Shown: positions 48,664-63,710, numbered from the stretch's first letter. The stretch: DNA of 64,000 nucleotides from Bostrychus sinensis (GCA_020698575.1 CM036255.1:18280501-18344500); one strand, 5' to 3'. The notes: generated from the letters alone by a model not told the origin. Translations and numbers: made by a program.

Positions 48664-51600
48664 GTGAGACATTAGCACAGTTACAGCCTAAAGACAAAAT
48701 GTTCTTTTTGAGTTTAAGTTTAAATGATATATAGCCATATACAGTGGGGCAAAAAAGTATTTAGTCAGCCACCAATTGTGCAAGTTCTCCCACTTTAAAA
48801 GATGAGAGAGGCCTGTAATTTTCATCATAGGTATACCTCAACTATGAGAGAGAAAATGAGAAAAAAAAATCCAGAAAATCACATTGTCTGATTTTTAAAG
48901 AATTTATTTGCAAATTATGGTGGAAAATAAGTATTTGGTCAATAACAAAAGTTCATCTCAATACTTTGTTATATACCCTTTGTTGGCAATGACAGAGGTC
49001 AAACGTTTTCTGTAAGTCTTCACAAGGTTTTCACAAACTGTTGCTGGTATTTTGGCCCATTCCTCCATGCAGATCTCCTCTAGAGCAGTGATGTTTTGGG
49101 GCTGTTGTTGGGAAACACGGACTTTCAACTCCCTCCAAAGATTTTCTATGGGGTTGAGATCTGTAGACTGGCTAGGCCACTCCAGGACCTTGAAATGCTT
49201 CTTACGAAGCCACTCCTTCATTACCCGGGCAGTGTGTTTGGGATCATTGTCATGCTGAAAGACCCAGCCACGTTTCATCTTCAATGCCCTTGTTGATGGA
49301 AGGAGGTTTACACTCAAAATCTGACGATACATGGCCCCATTCATTCTTTCCTTTACACGGATCAGTCGTCCTGGTCCCTTTGCTGAAAAACAGCCCCAAA
49401 GCATGATGTTCCCACCCCCATGCTTTACAGTAGGTATGGTGTTCTTTGGATGCAACTCAGCATTCTTTCTCCTCCAAACACGACGAGTAGAGTTTTTACC
49501 AAAAAGTTCTATTTTGGTTTCATCTGACCATATGACATTCTCCCAATCCTCTTCTGGATCATCCAAATGCTCTCTAGCAAACTTCAGACAGGCCTGCACA
49601 TGTACTGGCATTAGCAGGGGGACACGTCTGGCACTGCAGGATTTGAGTCCCTGGCGGTGTAGTGTGTTACTGATGGTAGCCTTTGTTACTTTGGTCCCAG
49701 CTCTCTGCTCACCGTTCTTGTGATCATTTTGACCCCACGGGGTGAGATCTTGTGGGGAGCCCCAGATCGAGGGAGATTATCAGTGGTCTTGTATGTCTTC
49801 CATTTCCTGGTGTCCTTTGACAGCTCTTTGGTCTTGGCCATAGTGGAGTTTGGAGTGGGACTGTTTGAGGTTGTGGACAGGTGTCTTTTATATAGATAAC
49901 CAGTTCAAACAGGTGCCATTAATACAGGTAACGAGTGGAGGACAGAGGAGCCTCTTACAGAAGAAGTTAAAGCTCTGTGAGAGACAGAAATCTTGCTTGT
50001 TTGTAGGTGACCAAATACTTATTTTCCACCATAATTTGCAAATAAATTCTTTAAAAATCAGACAATGTGATTTTATGGAATTATTTTCTCATTTTGTCTC
50101 TCATAGTTGAGGTAAACCTATGATGAAAATTACAGGCCTCTCTCATCTTTTTAAGTGGGAGAACTTGCACAATTGGTGGCTGACTAAATACTTTTTTGCC
50201 CCACTGTATACAAAAAATGTATAATGTTACCAGTCTATGTTTGTGTGAGTTAATTTAAAAACGAGTTTGTTGTTTGTTGATTTGTTTGGAGTCTATTTGA
50301 AAGATAGCCCAGAAAGTAATGGTCAGGTTTAGATGACATTTTCCAGAAAAGGTCAGTAATGCAAGGAAGAAATAATTATGGACCATTGCAAGTTCAGTCC
50401 AAACTTTCAAACATTTGGCCACAAGGTGTCAATAAAGGAATATAATTATTTTAAGTGGATGGCTTAATAGACCATCCCTGAACTAGATTCCTGGTTTGAG
50501 TCCAGGTCTTGGCACTATATCTTTACCATTGTGCGCTCTCAGGGTGCTTCTAGTTTACTTGTATATTTTTAGGGCTAGATATTGACTTTTGCAGCAATAG
50601 TGTGCACATTTTCTTGATCTAGCAGCAAAAGATGTGTTGAATATAAACAAACTTAATATATTATAAAACAAGAGCTTAATTAGACACATTTTCCAGGCTC
50701 AAGAATCTCTTGTCTAAAACCTTTGATTACTGGAGTTTCTGTTTTTTTAATCACATTGATCAGTATTAATGTATTATTACTGTTGACATAGAGGCATTGC
50801 AATCAAAAGCCATGAGATTTTTTGTTGCATTCGATAACCCAGTATTCTGTTTTCTGTCTTTACTTTGTTCTACACACAAGCACACTTACTGACATGCCCA
50901 GATCTTCAGCAGTGTCTTTGAGGCTGTATGTTAAAGTCTTGTTAATGTATTTCATCTGGCTCTGCTGCAACTTGTCCGCCCACGCTCCACATCTCCAGCC
51001 TCTTCCCGCCTCCGGCCCTTCTTTGATAGCGTATCCCACAAAAGCTGACCATCTTTCAAAGACTTCTGCTTCTCTTTTGTACTCCCCCAGTGGCCCTGCT
51101 TACTTTTTCTGAGAGGTGGTTGTAACTTTGAGTCCACCCCCAGAGGAGCTACTCAGAGAAATGCAAGATTATATAATACAGGAGGAAAAGTATTGCCTGG
51201 TGCTTGCTTTCAAAGTGTTTGATATTGACTGTTTTTGACACTCCGATCTTCATGTACATCTAGTTATTCTAATAAGTATTATTTTTCCTTACCTACCAAT
51301 TCTGTCTCATCCTCTCATCATACTGCTACACTTACAATCAGTGTTCAGTCATTCATACTTTTTACTCTAAAAACAATCATGCTCAACTCAAGGTTAGAAA
51401 AAATAATATTTTACTTCCCATTGTTTGTGCTGACAACTTTTTCAATGTTAAATACTTTTATATGTTAATAATACTAGGACAATCATCCGTTTTAGATTTA
51501 AACATACTATACAGTAATGTAATGCAAATAATTGGATTCAGTATAAAGCAGTGATTCTCAACTGGTCTGATTGTGACCAGTTTTTAAGTTATTTTGGCAA

Positions 51601-52578
51601 ATGCTTTTTCAGTCTATATAATTAATTGAGGTTTAACTATCAAATCTTATTTTGATTTTAAAACAGAAACTTAAAGAGTTGACTAATATAAATGCTACAT
51701 TGCTGAATTAAGCTAATTTCTGTTTATTTTGGTACTGGTTGTCTGAAACATTTTACAGAATGTGTCTGTTATCTTCATTACAAAACTTTTACTTTGATTG
51801 TTAGACCTGTGTGACCTTGTGTTTTATACTTAAACAGATATTAATAATGAGTGTTACATAATTGGAGATTTGCATGTCCCACAACTCTTCAGATTTCAAC
51901 AAAATCTTAAACTCCTGCTGTGTCCAATCAGCAACCATTCATCTGTTTTTTTAAATTATCATACAAAGAAGAGATTGCTTGATGAATAAATGGTTATCAA
52001 TTAGTGTTAATAAGTTGATTGTTCCTGTCTTGCAGGTGAGTGTGGAGGTCCTGGTGGAGTACCCCTTCTTTGTCTTCGGCCAGGGCTGGTCTTCGTGTTG
52101 CCCCGACAGGACCACTCAGCTTTTAGAGTTGCCTTGCACTAAACTGTCCGTGGGTGACGTCTGTATCTCGCTGACCTTAAAAAATGTGCGGAACGGCTCT
52201 TTAAAAAAACCCTTAGAGCTCACAACCCTGTCTGCGGGCCACAGCCCTCTCAAACCCCCAAACAACCGCTCTAGCCAGGATGTCCCGCAGAACTCCAGAC
52301 GTGGGGAGAAGGAGAACGGGATCAACCAGCGAGGCAGCAGCGGCAGTGGGAGTGGGAATGTGGAGAATGGAGAGGTTGTTTTTGGAGACAGACAAGGCCA
52401 AGCCGCTGATGGGAGCTCCAGAAGGCAGTCCGGGGGCAGGAAGAGGAGGTGGTCTGCTCCTGAGGGTCGCAAAGTGGAGAGATCTGAGGAGGAGCCGCCA
52501 GTGACTCTACCTAAACCTTCCTTCATTCCTCATGAGGTGAAAGTCAGCATCGAAGGGAGGTCGAACATCGGCAAGTGA
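47002..52578 (+). CDS. atxn1: Ataxin-1 (ATXN1), two coding exons, 734 aa
   Basis: Coding sequence joins 47002-48663 and 52036-52578 (554 + 180 codons, phase-0 junction CAG|GTGAGA ... TTGCAG|GTGAGT). Ataxin-1 is a nuclear RNA-binding transcriptional co-repressor partner of Capicua. The N-terminus [20 protein letters not shown] matches vertebrate ataxin-1. Residues about 482-608 form the AXH domain, beginning at [16 protein letters not shown] and split by the intron after residue 554. Residues 689-696 are RKRRWSAP, which in human carries the nuclear signal, the UHM-ligand motif and phospho-Ser776 (Ser694 here). The last residues IEGRSNIGK also match. Human ataxin-1 is 815 aa. The fish protein is shorter mainly because it lacks the polyglutamine/histidine region, in whose place are a proline run (133-139) and a His-rich stretch (173-205). 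The start has A at -3. Whether this is teleost copy atxn1a or atxn1b cannot be decided from this window. Confidence 0.97.
48742..50206 (-). mobile_element. Tc1-like transposon in ATXN1 coding intron
   Basis: 1465 bp starting CAGTGGGGCAAAAAAGTATT, with the exact inverse at the other end and TA on both sides (48740-48741, 50207-50208). The inverted repeats are long, about 200 bp at each end (to about 48945 and from about 50005). It carries a transposase gene on the - strand, opposite to ATXN1, and lies wholly in the intron that divides the AXH domain. Confidence 0.92.
48958..49841 (-). pseudogene. Tc1-family transposase, internally deleted
   Basis: The 217-aa open frame (49611-48958) holds the whole DD34E catalytic domain: [12 protein letters not shown] (Asp), [12 protein letters not shown] (Asp) and [13 protein letters not shown] (Glu), ending [10 protein letters not shown]. 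The second motif reads STDLNP where SPDLNP is usual. Upstream, a start [12 protein letters not shown] at 49841 and a PRSGAP...ISPRGV segment remain, but most of the paired helix-turn-helix region is missing and the pieces are out of frame. A cut-and-paste enzyme in life; here probably inactive. Confidence 0.88.
50330..50570 (+). repeat. Same family copy in the ATXN1 intron
   Basis: GGCCACAAGGTGTCAATAAA, TGAACTAGATTCCTGGTTTG, GAGTCCAGGTC (B-box) and ACCATTGTG. Confidence 0.6.
50571..52035 (+). other. Rest of the ATXN1 coding intron, nothing recognised
   Basis: AT-rich intron sequence ending at the acceptor TGTCTTGCAG (52035). Confidence 0.6.
52036..52578 (+). other. atxn1: ATXN1 last coding exon
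   Basis: The acceptor TGTCTTGCAG ends at 52035. The exon begins [20 protein letters not shown], the second half of the AXH domain, and ends with TGA at 52576-52578. It encodes residues 555-734. The linker (about 609-685) is the least conserved part and contains a Ser/Gly run (655-661). The exon continues into the 3' UTR. Confidence 0.95.
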
Positions 52579-52909
52579 GGAGCGCACAGCAATGTTAGAG
52601 ACACACAAGGAGTAAAAGCCCACTTAAAGTTTAGTTTTTTACTTTTTCTGTTCTGAATACTGTTCTACAATGTCACTCATCAAGCAGTAAGTCCATTAGT
52701 TTAAAAGATATTTGATATTACAAGAGCAGTGGTGGGTTTCTTGACTTGAATAGAGATACTATATGTATTAGTTTAATGGTGGGTGTGTGGTGCACTGGAG
52801 CAACACTTGATGATATCCAAATTCCCAAACTAAATCATATCCTAATTGTGGATAATGATCACTCCCTGAGACATCAAACTTTACAATTCAGTCAGGTTTA
52901 TGTTCTTTT

Positions 52910-53075
52910 TTCCTTCCATCCTTTCAGTTCTGGGGTCTTCACAGCAAATCTTCTGCCCCCTAGTGCACATTTGCATATTAATTTAACAATAACACAGCCC
53001 TCTCAATTTATCCAGGCTTTGGAGGAGCACAAAGAGTACACTGGCTTATATAAATCAATAAAAGGAGTTGTATCT
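52910..53075 (-). repeat. RTE-like tail fragment in the ATXN1 3' UTR
   Basis: TCTGGGGTCTTCACAGCAAA, CTTCTGCCCCCTAG, TTATCCAGGCTTTGGAGGAG and AAAGAGTACACTGGCTTATA are the inverse blocks of the family. Confidence 0.5.
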
Positions 53076-53410
53076 CCATCAAGTTCCACCAGTGTGCCAC
53101 ACAAGAGATCATAAACACCTTTAACTTGTTTATTTTAATTTTAAACCCCGTCTATCCCTTCACATGCAGTAGTTCTTTTCAGTGATTGTCAACACTTAAA
53201 TCAGGGGTCCTTTTAGTCCTAGATTGAACCTAGAACCTGAACCTAATTTACACAACACACTGGGATGACACATCACCATCGTCATCATATTCAATATATA
53301 GTTATTACAATGTATCTTTATCAAAATGGCTGCAAGGGAAAGCAAGACAAACTTCTTGCCTATCACATTCACCACGCAGTCAACACCTTATTATTGTCTT
53401 TATTTACACA

Positions 53411-53418
53411 GTACTGTA
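53411..53418 (+). promoter_or_regulatory. miR-101 8-mer seed site in ATXN1 3' UTR
   Basis: GTACTGTA is the full 8-mer match to the miR-101 seed. A second copy lies at 55793-55800. Human ATXN1 is reported to be targeted by miR-101, miR-19 and miR-130. Function here is inference. Confidence 0.45.
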
Positions 53419-53846
53419 TGTTTTTAGATTAATTTCTTTTTGTAAGACAAGGGTAGAAAGTAGAAACAGCACTTTGGAAAGTCTTTTGGAAAAACAAAAC
53501 AAAATGAAGGTTAATTTTTGGTGAATGTGGGAAAACGTGGAAGCAGAAGTGCCATGGGATCACAAAGAAAGGGATTGGAAAGAATAAGTCCCATTTAGAA
53601 GAATGTTATGGACAAAGTGACGATGGCTTTAAGGATGTGTTTGAACAGTTATTAAAGTGGAAAAAAGTATTGGAATGTGATCTGAGAGTTTGGTAACTGG
53701 TATGAAGTTACATAGTGATGTCCCAGTGATAGTTTCATAACAGATTAAGAGCCACCAAAATTTGAAAAGTGTCATATTGTACTTATGCTATGCGTGCTTG
53801 AGTATGCATGATGCCTGTCGGTGTCTGTCCAATACACATATAACCG

Positions 53847-53971
53847 TATATACCATCCCATAATATAGTTTAAAACATAGCGGACTGACAATGCTAACAG
53901 TAAGTGCTCTGTAGTGTGTCTTTCTGTGCAGTTGGGAGTAAGTTCTTTGAAAAGGATATAAAAACATTTGA
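53847..53971 (+). repeat. 3' UTR duplicated module, copy 1
   Basis: This shares with 55853-55968 the ordered blocks TACCATCCCATAA, TAGCGGACTGACAA, CTAACAG-TAGTGCTC, TGTGTCT and GGGAGTA-GT-CTTTGAAAA. The two copies are direct repeats about 2 kb apart, and I saw no copy elsewhere in the window. Confidence 0.75.
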
Positions 53972-54027
53972 TTCTATATGTCCAGTGTTTCTATAGTCAG
54001 AATCTTTTACTTAAGAGAATCATGCAA

Positions 54028-54035
54028 TTTGCACA
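54028..54035 (+). promoter_or_regulatory. miR-19 8-mer seed site
   Basis: TTTGCACA is the miR-19 8-mer match. Another 8-mer is at 56762-56769 and a 7-mer (TTTGCAC) at 54312-54318. Confidence 0.4.
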
Positions 54036-55792
54036 TTGTCGGGAGGAGTTCAGTAGAGACTTTTATTTTTATTTTTAAAACGGCCCTGTCCTGAATGGAG
54101 CCCTAGACCAAGTAACACACTGGACAAAAAAAGCCACGTTTTTAGAGTGATGAAAGACATAAGATCTATTATACAGACAGTTGTTTGAATGTCCCTGGTG
54201 TAGGGGCTAGAGTCCAGTTTGGGACAGGAGCCACTTGTGCTTTTGGCCAACTGAAACCCTGATTTGCTAAGATGTAGCAGTTACCTCAAGAGATGTGCTT
54301 ATTAGGTTTGTTTTGCACGAGTGGGTCAGAGGTTTATTTTGAATGAAAGGCTAGCTTTTATTTGGAGCCTCTTTGGAGCGTCACAGGTGATGTAACGCAA
54401 AGTGTGTTTTTTTTTTTTTTTTTTCCCAGAATGGAGTTGGAGTTTCTGAAATGTTAAGTTTAATGCTGCCTACAAATGTAACAAAAAATATAAGAAGTGG
54501 TAAGAGTAGCGACACAAGAGTAGAGTTAGCTTTTCCAGTTTTTTGCCAGCCATAACATTTATCAAGCAAAAAGTACGTATGCAAATATGAATATTACATT
54601 TTACATCAAAAGTTACCAAGATTTACAAGTTCACCGTGCAGTGCTTACGAGAAGCCATAATAAAAATAACACCATTGGGACTATAATATTTCCATGCATC
54701 TCACAAAACTAGTAAATGTAACTTGTGCAACCTCTTCTTAACACACAAAAAAATTTTACAATTTGAAGGCTCAGGCAACAGTGATTTATATTTGGGTTGT
54801 TATTGGTGGTTAATACAGTAGTGGTCAGCGAGGGACTCTGTATGTTGTCCACAGTGCCATGCAACAGTTGACAGGTTGTTGGAGAGGTGTGTAAAAGGCC
54901 CACTAGCTGTTGAGTCTAGATTTGCATCCCACTAAGTGTTATGGGTGGATAGATGAGTGAGTGTATTAAAAAGTCTCATAGATTTTGCTTTATTTTTGTA
55001 ATGTAACAGGGTTTTATGTCACCACATTATTGCATCGTCCTTATGCTATTGAGAAGTCAGTAAATTAGAGTGTGTGTGTGTGTCTGTGTGTGTGTTGTGT
55101 CTTTGCAAGTTGTCCACCTTTGTATCTCCCGACTTGAAAAAGCAAAATTCCAACTTCGCGAAACAAATAATTGTAACCATCTCATCATCAGATTCAAAAT
55201 AGTTAAAACACGAGCCAAAGCCAACTTATTTCGTTGGTTTGGTTACTTTAGAAAGCAATATTTTCACAGTAATATCCAGGCACATTCCACACGTTATCTG
55301 CAATAAACAACATTGAATAATCTCCTTTTGTGGGACAACCAAAATCTCCCCATATAATAAATACACATATGAACTTGAATCATAAATTACTAGTAGTAGT
55401 ATTTCAGGGAAGTGTCTCATATATGCAGTAACAAAACACACAACCCCCAGAACCTTGTGTGTCGCTGAAGTGTGCCTCCTCGTAGTAACCTCATCTATCT
55501 AAGCGTTTCTTTCAGGTACCTGAGCATATAGCCAGCCAGCCTCGAAAAAGCACCTTCTCCTCCTGAGGCCAAGCAATCCAATTTACCCTCAAAGACAACC
55601 GTTAGCTACCTTTGTGGTGCAGCCTGTGCTGTCCATCTCCCCTACTCATTCATCATATCCTTAATAAGAGACTATAAGCAATCGGTTTGAGGACGGGAAG
55701 GAGCTTAGACAGTAAAAATAGTGGACCATGAGATCTGCTGTTGTTATGTATTAAGTGAAGCCTTGACTTGTATTAAAAATGCCCCAAAACAA

Positions 55793-55800
55793 GTACTGTA
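55793..55800 (+). promoter_or_regulatory. Second miR-101 8-mer seed site
   Basis: GTACTGTA, 53 nt upstream of a Pumilio-type TGTACATA at 55853-55860. Confidence 0.45.
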
Positions 55801-55852
55801 GCTATACAAACAATAGCCAAAAGGTATAAAGTAAATAATTATAAAAGGTAAC

Positions 55853-55860
55853 TGTACATA
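55853..55860 (+). promoter_or_regulatory. Pumilio response element candidate
   Basis: TGTACATA fits the UGUANAUA Pumilio motif. PUM1 is known to lower ATXN1 mRNA in mammals. The motif sits at the very start of the second copy of the duplicated 3' UTR module; the first copy has GTATATA in its place. Confidence 0.4.
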
Positions 55861-55968
55861 CCATCCCATAAACTGCATTTAAGACACTAGCGGACTGACA
55901 AAACTAACAGTTAGTGCTCCGTTTGTGTCTGTGTGGCTGGGAGTATGTACTTTGAAAATATTTGATAA
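55853..55968 (+). repeat. 3' UTR duplicated module, copy 2
   Basis: Partner of 53847-53971. It contains the near-palindrome CTAACAGTTAG and begins with the Pumilio-like TGTACATA. Confidence 0.75.
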
Positions 55969-57215
55969 TATCACAAACAAATAAATAGATACACAAAATA
56001 ATAAATAATGTTATTGCCACTTTGCCAGAATTTACAACAAGCATGGCGATTTTTTTTTTTTTTTTACTGTCATGGTCTGCACTTCCCAAAAGTAATCTGT
56101 CCTCCATTTTAACTGTCTATGGGAAAGACACCTTTTAGTGAAGTTAACCCCTACCCCTTTACACCCAAAAAGTGTGAGACAATGTGCAATATTTTCATTT
56201 GTTCCCCCCTCCTTTACCGTGCCAAGTGTATGTAGCAGACTCCAGTGTGTAACCCTCTGATATGGCTTGTACGTCAGGAGTCATCATGTTTGTCTGAGTT
56301 ACCCCTTGTTTTCTTGTCCCGGCCTTCCTTAAGTGAGTGTCTGTGTGTGTGCGCACACCAACCTAAATGTGTATGGTTGTGACTAATAGTGTGTGTATTC
56401 TTCTATAATCATCTGTGAGCTCAAAGCCTTGACCCCTTAAAAGGTCAAAGCCGAGACCCACAGAAAAAAATAACCTCATTGCTTGTGGGGACCACTTTTT
56501 ATAAAAAAGAAAAAAGATGTAAAAGACAAAAAAATAAAAAAAATGGATAAACCAACAGAGATGCACATGTAAGTAGTTGTAAAAGACTTGATAATGTTTC
56601 AGCACTTTCTAATCCTAGGATGGGCTTTGGTCTGGTCTAAGCCCTGTGTCTCAGACTGATACCTTCCCTAGGGGTAACATTCATTCAAAAAACAGACAGA
56701 GAGAATGAAAAAAAGGGGGTGAATAAGAATGATGTACAGAGAGGTGGCTCAGTTATAACGTTTTGCACATCACCTGCCGTAACCTTGTGTTTCTCTGTCT
56801 GTGCTCCATCTCACTTGGCGCGTTCTTGGGTCCAACGGGCCGAGGTGTTGGGTGGTTCCTTGGTTCTTTTAGGAATTTCTCATGGAATGCATCCCTTTTA
56901 ATTTGTCAGGTTTGTCTGGGGGGATTTGCCGTTAAAAATACAATCTCGTTCACATTTGTAATCCAGAGCGTCGGCACAGTTTGGCTTTGCAGTATGAAAT
57001 CAGTGCACACAAACCTCCTCCTTTGTTTTGCATTACCTTTTGGTGCAGAAGCTTTTTATCTGGTTTTGGTCTCCTTGTAGCACTCAATATAATGTCAGGG
57101 GACTCAAAACTATGTCGAGAATGTGTCATTGTTGAGTTTTATGACAAGCTTCCTCACTGTAGGAAACACTGCTTATGTTCTTTTTTTTTTAATTGGCTTC
57201 TTGCACAACTTGACA

Positions 57216-57221
57216 AATAAA
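57216..57221 (+). terminator. Proximal ATXN1 poly(A) signal candidate
   Basis: AATAAA followed by ATGTTGGTGTGTGAGCTTGTG, a good GT-rich downstream element. It would give a 3' UTR about 850 nt shorter, lacking the CTCF-like motif region. Confidence 0.4.
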
Positions 57222-57727
57222 ATGAATGTTGGTGTGTGAGCTTGTGAATTTTTGATCAGAAAAAGGCATGTGTGCTCTTTGTGTCTTGATGTTTGTACTT
57301 TTCATTTTGCAAAAAGGATGTTTTGGCACTTTGTGTTTTAAAAGTGAACAGAATTTGATCAGGATTCCTTTTTCTTTCTTTGTTTTTCTTATTAATGTCC
57401 ATAGCGCTGGATAACCAACTCAGGCAGAAAGAAGAACTCGTAGAGGCTCACTTAACAGTTTAGTGTCACCCCAATCAATTTACATGGTGGGCTGTTTGAT
57501 ATGGGTTATAAGATATGTAAATTTCTTACAAAATAATTTGATATGATTAACTAATGACATTATTGACAACAACTATAAATTATTATTATGATATTCTGTG
57601 TATTATGCTGGAGATGGCTTGGATTGCTCTTCAGTGAACTCAACACTTTGGGTCTGCCGCTCTGCAAGGCAAGAAACACTTGAGCGGGGGACAGCCTTTA
57701 CAGTGTGACCTCTGACCCCGGCCACTG

Positions 57728-57741
57728 CCACGAGGGGGCAG
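57728..57741 (+). promoter_or_regulatory. CTCF-like motif 1
   Basis: CCACGAGGGGGCAG matches the CTCF core CCASYAGRKGGCRS at all but one position. It is in the same orientation as the motif at 57881. Confidence 0.5.
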
Positions 57742-57880
57742 AGTTTATGTTTTGGATGCGTTCAGTGGATTGGTTCCTTGTTGTGAACACTCAGCCCTAA
57801 AGGCTGCTCTGCGGACATGTTCCTCTGCTCACCTGTGACACTGGACTGGACTGAGCAACATGGGAGCAGAGACAGTGTGG

Positions 57881-57894
57881 CCTGCAGGGGGCGC
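57881..57894 (+). promoter_or_regulatory. CTCF-like motif 2
   Basis: CCTGCAGGGGGCGC fits the CTCF core, allowing T at the third position. It lies 153 nt after the first motif, just before the distal ATXN1 poly(A) signal. Confidence 0.5.
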
Positions 57895-58062
57895 TCCCAG
57901 CAGCTCCCCAGCCAATGTGTTTGTACTATATTGTACTCACCAAGTCCCTGTGTCTCACCACCCCTTTGCTTTAGAGCAATGGAGAATCCCTGTTGGTGTA
58001 TGTATTTGACATCTGTACAAATGCACCTCTTTGAAAAAGAAATGAAACCTTGACATATCTGA

Positions 58063-58068
58063 AATAAA
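58063..58068 (+). terminator. Distal ATXN1 poly(A) signal
   Basis: Canonical AATAAA followed within 10-30 nt by GT-rich sequence (GGAAGTTGTGTTTTCATTTG). The sequence before it has the complex, non-repetitive look of a conserved UTR end, and cleavage would fall near 58085. It lies about 730 nt from the GMPR signal on the other strand. Confidence 0.7.
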
Positions 58069-58090
58069 TGGGGAAGTTGTGTTTTCATTT

Positions 58091-58789
58091 GTGAACTGAC
58101 ACCGATACAAGGGTATTTCAACAGACTTCATCAAACCTAGGCATCTACAAGTTACATGAATGCAGAATTAAACCCATTAGCAAACAGTATTGTAGAATTT
58201 GTAGAAGACATACATTGTCCGCCCGCCTTTTGACATTTAAAAAACAAAAGTGTAATAATATATATTTACATTTTGACTAATGGGATATTCTACGTGAACA
58301 CAAACTGAACATACTATTATGATTACAAAACAAGTCTGAGGCACCTTGATGGTTCACTGGCTAGAGTGCATACTACATACATGAGTGACTTAGTTCTCAG
58401 TGTCATTTCCCTCATGAAGTACTTTGGGATTACCAAAATTGTTAAATCAGGTTTCATTTAAAAACATAAACCAAATCTAAACCAATCTATAGCTGATTTT
58501 TAAATGTGAAATTTTAAATGCACCAGACAATAGAAAATATTATAAAAACAGTTGAAGTATCAGCCTAAGTTAAGATAAGTTCATTCATGAATCCTATTTG
58601 CCCTACTCAGAAGTCAATGCACAGCTTCAACAGTGTTTACAAAGCAATAATTGTCATGGCAACCTAATCCCAAAAATTATGTATTTATGTATATATTGAA
58701 GGCTTAGGGTTTATTTGCATTTATGTATAGGGTTACATGATGTTAAGCAGTAGAACCTAAATCTCAGAAGACCCAACACCACATGTGAC
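58091..58789. other. Spacer between the ATXN1 and GMPR 3' ends
   Basis: AT-rich, without exon or strong repeat signals; it separates the two convergent transcripts by about 0.7 kb. Confidence 0.5.
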
Positions 58790-59156
58790 ATTAGCAGCAG
58801 ATCCTGCATGCACTTTATTGCGACATATTTTTTCCAGTGACACTTTGGAGGAAATGACACTGGGCCTTGCATATTGAATTCCATAGTTCCAGCAATTAAG
58901 CATTACATTCATGTATTACTATTGAAGTACAAGTGCTCCATAATTCATTAGTCTAACCATCTGATGCCCTTTACCAAGTTAAAGAATCATTTGCACAGTG
59001 AATGGGACAGCAGACAAGTGGACCAGGCAACTTCTGACAGCAGATTTCCTGAGAGTGACCATGTGGCCTTAAAATATATCTATCCTAACTCCACATTCAG
59101 AATTTTATATCCATACACATTCTTCATAAGTTGGTGTGTAAGGCATGCATGGCCCA
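58790..59156 (-). other. gmpr: GMPR 3' UTR
   Basis: Runs from the TAG to a - strand AATAAA (TTTATT on the + strand at 58814-58819). This is the first canonical signal downstream of the gene, so cleavage near 58795 is likely. Exact end unverified. Confidence 0.55.
58814..58819 (-). terminator. GMPR poly(A) signal
   Basis: AATAAA on the - strand (context CAATAAAGTG), about 340 nt beyond the stop codon. Confidence 0.6.
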
Positions 59157-63562
<4,406 letters not shown>

Positions 63563-63702
63563 CTTGGTTGTCCAGAAGAGTGATGATGACCAGGATAAAG
63601 AAGATGCAGAGGAGACTCCCCTGAGCACTAGGGCAGCAGCAGCAGCAGTGGTTAGTGGTCCCAAACCACAACCACCAAACCCGAACTTCCAGATGGCCAG
63701 CT

Positions 63703-63710
63703 TATTTATA
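63703..63710 (-). promoter_or_regulatory. GMPR TATA box
   Basis: TATAAATA on the - strand, 141 nt upstream of the GMPR ATG, predicts a start near 63675 and a leader of about 110 nt. GMPR is strongly expressed in muscle in mammals. An E-box CAGGTG on the - strand lies further up at 63885-63890. Transcription start is inferred. Confidence 0.55.

Larger units (their letters stand above)
52579..58090 (+). other. atxn1: ATXN1 3' UTR, about 5.5 kb
   Basis: Human ATXN1 has a very long 3' UTR. Here no gene is seen from the stop codon to an AATAAA at 58063-58068, which is followed by a GT-rich downstream element. A proximal AATAAA at 57216-57221, also followed by GT-rich sequence, could give a shorter transcript. 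The stretch includes an RTE-like repeat fragment (about 52910-53075), a duplicated module (53847-53971 and 55853-55968), and miR-101, miR-19 and Pumilio motif matches. Continuity of the UTR is inferred from the absence of other signals. Confidence 0.7.

Noticed and set aside
49052..49723. + strand frames within the 48.7-kb transposon
   Set aside because: Antisense shadows of the - strand transposase.
52116..52526. 136-codon - strand frame
   Set aside because: Antisense of the last ATXN1 coding exon.
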